Assembly: GCA_024349245.1 (NCBI GenBank)
Contig: JALDNG010000040.1
Location: 558,001-622,000, forward strand
Direction: 5' to 3'
From: Neodontobutis hainanensis
Lineage: Eukaryota; Chordata; Actinopteri; Gobiiformes; Odontobutidae
DNA length: 64,000 bases
Shown piece after piece: positions 58,485 to 64,000 of this stretch. Every line of letters starts with the position of its first letter. Position 1 is the stretch's first letter. A program made the translations under genes and the position numbers. Below the pieces are notes generated by a model that ran no database searches, was not told the origin of the DNA, and saw only the letters and a list, made by a program, of their open reading frames with translations.

Positions 58485-61470
58485 CCATCCATCTTCTACC
58501 GCTTATCCGGGGCCGGGTCGCGGGGGCAGCAGTCTAAGCAGAGAAGCCCAGACTTCCCTCTCCCCAGACACTTCCTCCAGCTCTTCCGGGGGGATACCGA
58601 GGCGTTCCCAGGTCAGCCGAGAGACATAGTCCCTCCAGCGTGTCCTAGGTCTTCCCCGAGGTCTCCTCCCGGTGGGACATGCCCGGAACACCTCCCTAGG
58701 GAGGCGTCCGGGAGGCATCCGAAACAGATGCCCGAGCCACCTCAGCTGGCTCCTCTCGATGTGAAGGAGCAGCGGCTCTACTTTGAGCTCCTCCCGAGTG
58801 ACGGAGCTCCTCACCCTATCTCTAAGGGAGCGCCCCGCCACTCTGCGGAGAAAGCTCATTTCGCCGCCTGTATCCGGGATCTTGTTCTTTCGGTCATGAC
58901 CCAAAGCTCATGACCATAGGTGAGAGTAGGAACGTAGATCGACTGGTAAATCGAGAGCTTTGCCTTACAGCTCAGCTCCTTCTTCACCACGACAGACCGG
59001 TACATCGACCGCATTACTGCAGAAGCTGCACCGATCCGTCTGTCGATCTCACGCTCCTTCCTTCCTTCACTCGTGAACAAGACCCCGAGATACTTAAACT
59101 CCTCCACTTGAGGCAGGAGCTCTCCACCAACCTGGATGGGGCAAGCCACCCTTTTCCGACTGAGAACCATGGTCTCAGACTTGGAGGTGCTGATCCTCAT
59201 CCCAGCCGCTTCACACTCGGCTGCAAACCGCCCCAGTGAACATTGAAGGTCCTGGCTTGATGGAGCCAACAGGACAACATCATCTGCAAAAAGCAGAGAT
59301 GAAATCCTGTGGTCCCCAAACCAGACTCCCTCCGGCCCCTGGCTGCGCCTAGAAATCCTGTCCATAAAGATAATGAACAGGACCGGTGACAAAGGGCAGC
59401 CCTGCCGGAGTCCAACATTCACCGGGAACAGGTCTGACTTACTGCCGGCAATACGAACCAAGCTCCTGCTCCGTCGTACAGGGACCGGATAGCCCTTAGC
59501 AAAGGGCCCCGGACCCCATACTCCCAGAGCACCCCACAGGGCACCACGAGGACACAGTCGAATGCCTTCTCCAGATCCACAAAGCACATGTGGACTGGTT
59601 GGGCAAACTCCCATAAACCCTCCAGCACCCTGGAGAGGGTATAGAGCTGGTCCAGTGTTCCACGACCGGGACGAAACCGCATTGTTCCTCCTGGATCTGA
59701 GGTTCGACTATCGGCCGCATTCTCCTCTCCGGTACCCTGGCATAGACTTTCCCGGGAGGCTGAGGAGTGTGATCCTCTGTAGTTGGAACACACCCTCCGG
59801 TCCCCTTCTTAAAGAGGGACCACCACCCCGGTCTGCCAGTCCAGAGGTACTGTCCCCGACCGCCACGCGATGTTGCAGAGGCGTGTCAACCAAGACAGCC
59901 CCACAACATCCAGAGACTTGAGGTACTCAGGGCGTATCTCATCCACCCCCGGTGCCTTGCCACCGAGGAGCTTCCCAACTACCTCAGTGACTTCAGCCTG
60001 AGTGATGGACGAGTCCACCTCTGAGCCCTCGGCCTCTGCTTCCTCATTGGAAGACGTGTCGGTGGGGTTGAGGAGATCCTCGAAGTATTCCTTCCACCGT
60101 CCAACAATATCCCCAGTTGAGGTCAGCAGATTTCCACCTCCACTGTAAACAGCGTTGGCAGGGCACTGCTTCCCTCCTGAGGCGCCGGACGGTTTGCCAG
60201 AATTTCTTCGAGGCCGACCGATAGTCTTTTTCCATGGCCTCACCGAACTCCTCCCAGATCCGAGTTTTTGCCTCCACAACCACCCGTGCTGCAGCCCGCT
60301 TGGCCTGCCGGTACCTATCAGCTGCCTCAGGAGTCCCACAAGCCAACCAGGCTCGATAGGTCTCCTTCTTCAGCTTGACGGCATCCCTTACTTCCGGTGT
60401 CCACCACCGGGTTCGGGGATTGCCGCCACGACAGGCACCGGAGACTTTGCGGCCACAGCTTCGAGTGGCTGCGTCGACAATGGAGGTGGAGAACATGGTC
60501 CACTCGGACTCAATGTCTCCAGTCTCCTCGGGATCTGGTCGAAGCTCTGTCGGAGGTGGGAGTTGAAGATCTCTCTGACAGGGGACTCGGCCAAGCGTTC
60601 CCAACAGACCCTCACAGTACGTTTGGGTCTGCCAAGTCTGTCCCGCCTTCTCCCCGCCATCGGATCCAACTCACCACCAGGTGGTGATCAGTTGACAGCT
60701 CCGCCTCTCTTCACCCGAGTGTCCAAGACAAAGGGTCGGAGGTCAGATGAAACAACTACAAAGTCGATCATCGACCTCCGGCCTAGGTGTCCTGGTGCCA
60801 CGTGCACTGATGGACACCCTTATGCTTGAACATGGTGTTCGTTATGGACAAACTGTTGCTAGCACAGAAGTCCAATAACAGAACACCACTGGTTCAGATC
60901 AGGGGCCGTTCCTCCCAATCACGCCCCTCCAGGTGTCACTGTCACTACCCACGTGAGCGTTGAAGTCCCCCAGTAGAACGATGGAGTCCCCGGTTGGAGC
61001 ACTTTCCAGCACCCCTCCCAGAGACTCCAAGAAGGCCGGGTACTCTACACTACCATTTGGCCCGTAAGCACAAACAACAGTGAGAGACCTATCCCCAACC
61101 CGAAGGCGCAGGGAAGCGACCCTCTCGCTCACCGGGTGAACTCCAACACATGGCGGCTGAGCCGGGGGGCAATGAGCAAACCCACACCGGCCCGCCGCCT
61201 CTCACCGCAGGCAACTCCAGAATAGTGGAGAGTCCAGCCTCTCTCGAGGATTTGGGTTCCAGAGCCCAAGCTGTGCGTGGAGGTGAGCCCGACTATCTCT
61301 AGTCGGTATCTCTCAACCTCCCGCACAAGCTCAGGCTCCTTACCCGCCAGCGAGGTGACATTCCATGTCCCTAGAGCTAGATTCTGTGTCCGGGGATTGG
61401 GTCGCCGAGGCTCCCGCCTTCGACTGCCACCCAATCCACATTGCACCGGCCCCCCCTGTGTGCCTTGTAT
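58485..61470 (-). mobile_element. Rex3 non-LTR retrotransposon (RTE clade), near full length
   Basis: About 3 kb in one piece on the minus strand. The 3' end is at 58485-58500 (GATGGATG tail after GGTAGAAG), preceded by the CCCGACCCGGCCCC-type Rex3 end. Two widely used Rex3 PCR primer sites, as I recall them, match exactly: CGGTGACAAAGGGCAGCCCT at 59384-59403 and the complement of the TGGCAGACNGGGGTGGTGGT primer at 59819-59838. Order in element sense: AP endonuclease, linker, reverse transcriptase, C-terminal domain. The 5' end near 61470 is approximate. Confidence 0.9.
58503..61446 (-). pseudogene. Rex3 endonuclease/reverse transcriptase ORF, frameshifted
   Basis: Frame pieces in element order: endonuclease start (LALGTWNVTSLAGKEPELV, 61446-61129), endonuclease end with LLGDFNAHVG (61132-60899), linker pieces (60669-60388, 60604-60044), RT start GKAPGVDEIRPEYLK (60339-59809), PVHMCFVDLEKAFD (59793-59419), RT core LRQGCPLSPVLF and SLLFADDVVLLA (59614-58856), and C-terminus RSQLRWLGHLFRMPPGRLP (58904-58503). 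At least six frame changes separate them, the first near 61130. The catalytic FADD and GDFNAHVG motifs are intact, so decay seems mainly by small indels. It cannot encode one working protein. Confidence 0.88.
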
Positions 61471-61559
61471 TTATATTGGACCACAAGTCAGGAATAAATA
61501 AATAAATAATAATTTTTTTTAATAAAAAGACTGTAAGAGATTATTCCACTTTTACAGGC

Positions 61560-61800
61560 ATACTCCATGTTGAGCCCTAGGTTTATTCTAGGTTTAGTTA
61601 ATGGTGTACTTTATGTTTATGATATGTTCAGTCCTAATGTAGGATCTGGTCTACTTCAGGTTTATTAATGAACTAGTTTAGGCCTGTTCAAATCATTTCA
61701 TAATCTTCTGTTTTTTTTCTGAGTTTAATCCTACAATTTGGCCTAGTTATTTAGTTCTGGTTCAATCCCAGTATAGTTCTTGGTAAAGTCCTCACTGTTA
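61560..61800 (-). repeat. Degenerate 10-12-base repeat, minus orientation
   Basis: Words such as CTAGGTTTA, GGTTTAGTT, TTCAGTCCTAA and CTGGTTCAAT recur with loose spacing; their complements (TAAACCTAG, GGACTAA) dominate 63270-63780. Confidence 0.45.
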
Positions 61801-62717
61801 AAATGAACCCACATGGCTCTGCACTGTTGTGTTTTAGGTGAACAGGGGGTGTGGCTTGTGCTTTAAGTGGGCGTGGCCTTCCTGCTGCTTCAGATAGAAC
61901 CCTGACTCAGCTCAGACTTTCATAGAGAAACATGAAGGACAACAGAAAGTGTCCGGATTAGTTTTTATTTTATTTTATTAAAAACTGTATCTTTTCAAAG
62001 ATGTGTTATGTGTCGACGTGATGTCTTGCTCTGTCGCTGGAGCTGAACTGGCCACTGTTTATACTTTGAGACTGGACCCGCAGGTTCACAGTGAGTACTA
62101 GACCTTTTTAAAACATCATGCCACAAGAAATAGACTTTAAATGTTAATAAAAAATAGTAAGTGTAGTCTTGCTCTTGAAATAAACAGAAGATAAAAACCT
62201 AGTTTTTAGTAAACTTTGGACTGATATTTAGTTATTGTGTGATAATTTGAGTTACTTATGTCCAATTTAAGACCTGCTTTAAGGCTTTAAGTTTATTTGT
62301 GATATGGGCTTTTGATAACCTGGTTTAGTTCTACAGTTTAAGCCATGTTTCCTCTTTTTTTTACATTTCCAAACCCCCTTTATTTTCTCCTTAGAGCCTC
62401 AAATCCTCATATCTTATTTTCTAAAAATCTGCTTTTGTGCCTTTCCGTTTTTAGGTCCATCAATCCTTGACAATCCAGAGCAATGCAATGTTTCCATCTT
62501 TTTTAGCAGTTCAAATCCTTGTAGCATCTTCAAACCCCATGCCTTTTTGCCATTACTTTGGTTATTCTGTCTTTCATTACTTCTTGCAAGTCCTGCTTCC
62601 TTCCCTTGAGTATCAAGGCCTTGACGTCCTGTTTCACGTTTGCCTTTTATTTTATCATCAGTTTTTTACAGCTTGGTTTCTATTGTTTTTATCATTTGTT
62701 AAAACCCTGTTTCTTGA

Positions 62718-62739
62718 TATTATATATATATATATATAT
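62718..62739. repeat. (TA)n microsatellite
   Basis: About 11 TA units 240 bases before the WNK coding exon. Confidence 0.85.
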
Positions 62740-62979
62740 TACTTTAGATCATTAAAAATACCACCATCTCTGAGTTCTCTTTCCACTCTTTCACTTTTCA
62801 GCCTCAGACCTGAGTTTTTAGAGCAAGCTTTATGCATTGGTTTGGTTTTTGTCTCTCCAATTGTGTCCAGAGGCAGTATATTCTGTGTCTGTTTGCACTG
62901 CCCCGGACTTGGCCAGTTTTAAATTTAAAATTTCCTACATTGTAGTATCTTTCTAAAATTCTTTTGTTTTTGCAGTAAA

Positions 62980-63240
62980 ATGTTGACGAGCAATGTAGAC
63001 GAGAAGAAAGTGGCGACGGAGGAGGAGTCAGAGGAGGAGGCGAAGGGGGTGGAGCCTGTGTCACCGTTGCTATGGAAGAAGCGTGTTGTCGAGGACGAGG
63101 CGGAGCTTCAGGCCGTGGCCTCATCGCCGGACGGACGCTTCCTGAAGTTCAACATCGAGATTGGACGAGGGTCCTTCAAGAACGTCTTCAAAGGCCTGGA
63201 CACAGAGACCACAGTCGAGGTGGCCTGGTGTGAGCTGCAG
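62980..63240 (+). CDS. WNK-family serine/threonine kinase, first coding exon (partial gene)
   Basis: Acceptor TTTTTGCAG precedes 62975, ATG follows after TAAA, and the exon ends CTGCAG-GTGCGT at 63240/63241, giving 87 residues. WNK kinases sense chloride and osmotic stress and phosphorylate SPAK/OSR1, which control Na-K-Cl cotransporters. The acidic N-terminus (residues 13-20) is short; from residue 45, AVASSPDGRFLKFNIEIGRG begins the kinase domain. The WNK signature is present: Lys67 in the glycine loop (GRGSFK) serves catalysis and Cys84 (VAWC) replaces the usual subdomain II lysine. TETTVEVAWCELQ fits WNK1 or WNK4 better than WNK2/3 (TETW). Unusual residues: FNIEIG for FDIEIG and FKNVFKG for FKTVYKG. 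Remaining exons lie beyond the right edge. Confidence 0.85.
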
Positions 63241-64000
63241 GTGCGTCGCCATGGTAACGGGAATAAAAACAAGATTAAAGCAGGACTTAATCAGGTATTA
63301 ACAAGGAATAAAACAGGATAAAATCAGGATAAAACAACAATTAACCAAGACTAAACAGCGATTAAAGCAGTACTAATCCGAGGCTAACCCAGAATTTAAA
63401 TAAGACTAACTAGGAGTTAACATGGACTAAACCAAGAACAAACTGAAAAAAAAAATGAATGAATGAATAACCAAAACTAAACTACAAATAAACAGAGAAT
63501 AAATTAGACCAATCTTAGACCAAGGCCAAATCCAGTTTTAGATTCAGGACTAACCTGAGATTAAATGTGGACTTAACCAAGACTACACTGAGACAAAACC
63601 AAAACTAAACTAGGACTCCAAAAAAAGGTTAAACCAGAACAAAGCCAAGTCTGAACTGGAGACTGGAGAAGACATAACCCAAGAATAAGAACTAAACTAA
63701 GACTACATGAGGGCTAGAACTAAACTAAACCAGGATTACACAGGGACTAAACTAGCACTAAATAGAAACTCAAAAATAAAATCCAAATGTATTGGAGATG
63801 AATGCGTTGGATGAGGTTTCTGTTCAAATGAATGAGAGGTGGATCCTGTAAATGTAATGATAGAGAGTGGTTCTATAAAAATAAATTAGTGACTGATTTT
63901 CAGTTATTTAAATCAGAGGGATATTTTCCAGGTCTGTATTTGTAAAGAGGTAAAATGCCTCAGACTTTATCTTTGATAGAAAACTGGTTTATAATGTAGT
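63241..64000 (+). other. WNK first coding intron, runs off the window
   Basis: Begins at GTGCGT. Most of 63270-63780 is a degenerate array of ACTAAACCAGGA-like words; the final 220 bases are AT-rich without recognised content. Confidence 0.75.
63270..63780 (+). repeat. Degenerate 10-12-base repeat, plus orientation
   Basis: Dozens of variants of GACTAAACCAGG and ATTAAACAGGA with loose spacing. It is the reverse-complement counterpart of 61560-61800, and resembles a low-complexity repeat common in fish introns. Confidence 0.6.

Larger units (their letters stand above)
61471..62974 (+). other. Upstream flank and possible 5' UTR exon/intron of the WNK gene
   Basis: An AATA-rich run (61493-61520) ends the Rex3 flank; 61560-61800 is a degenerate repeat of AGGTTTA / TAGTCCT words. 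Around 61850-62089 the sequence is less AT-rich (GGGGGTGTGGC, GGGCGTGG) and ends in a TTCACA-GTGAGTAC donor-like site, so a non-coding first exon here is possible. Then AT-rich sequence with a (TA)n run at 62718-62739 leads to the acceptor at 62975. Confidence 0.35.

Noticed and set aside
58479..58913. Plus-strand open frame of 144 codons
   Set aside because: Antisense of the Rex3 C-terminal coding region; the minus strand gives the RSQLRWLGHLFRMPPGRLP protein.
60155..60829. Plus-strand open frame of 224 codons
   Set aside because: Antisense shadow of the Rex3 linker region, with high GC keeping stops rare; no protein similarity.

Overview
The window is nuclear DNA from a vertebrate, almost certainly a ray-finned (teleost) fish. 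The evidence is three intron-bearing or vertebrate-specific genes plus a repeat set typical of fish: a Rex3 retrotransposon, tRNA-derived SINEs with L2-type tails, V-SINE, hAT and PIF-Harbinger MITEs. There are no prokaryotic operons, no CRISPR array and no rRNA genes.

Layout: (1) 1-10.38 kb is AT-rich non-coding sequence, upstream of or in the first intron of wasf3, with one clear SINE and short dispersed repeats. (2) 10.39-20.60 kb, plus strand: the complete coding part of wasf3 (WAVE3), nine exons that join in frame to 511 codons, with every junction at a GT/AG boundary. Introns hold a PIF-Harbinger MITE, scraps of LINE reverse transcriptase and a strong-looking unannotated 69-nt phase-0 exon candidate. 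(3) 20.6-37.8 kb: AT-rich wasf3 3' flank and intergenic DNA with no gene that I recognise. (4) 37.82-38.87 kb, minus strand: gpr12, a constitutively Gs-coupled orphan receptor, with its coding sequence in one exon behind a 5' UTR intron. A GC-rich probable promoter lies at 40.0-40.5 kb and carries a full CRE and a CCAAT box. wasf3 and gpr12 are convergent neighbours, as I recall for human 13q12. (5) 40.5-58.5 kb: mobile-element territory, with a second Harbinger copy, a perfect foldback element with 243-bp arms, a V-SINE, a LINE that has lost both catalytic domains and carries a 27-copy minisatellite starting at its stop codon, and a hAT MITE with an 8-bp target duplication. (6) 58.5-61.5 kb: a nearly full-length but broken Rex3 retrotransposon on the minus strand. 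(7) 62.98-63.24 kb: the first coding exon of a WNK-family kinase on the plus strand, running off the right edge.

Nothing indicates that the three genes form one functional system. WAVE3 drives Arp2/3 actin branching, GPR12 raises cAMP and WNK controls ion transport. The notable items are regulatory or mobile: the CRE in the gpr12 promoter (possible cAMP feed-forward), the candidate wasf3 cassette exon, the foldback element with reshuffled 19/38-bp modules, and the Harbinger insertion whose related empty site is visible 5 kb away. Repeat families were named from memory of consensus motifs; no database search was run.
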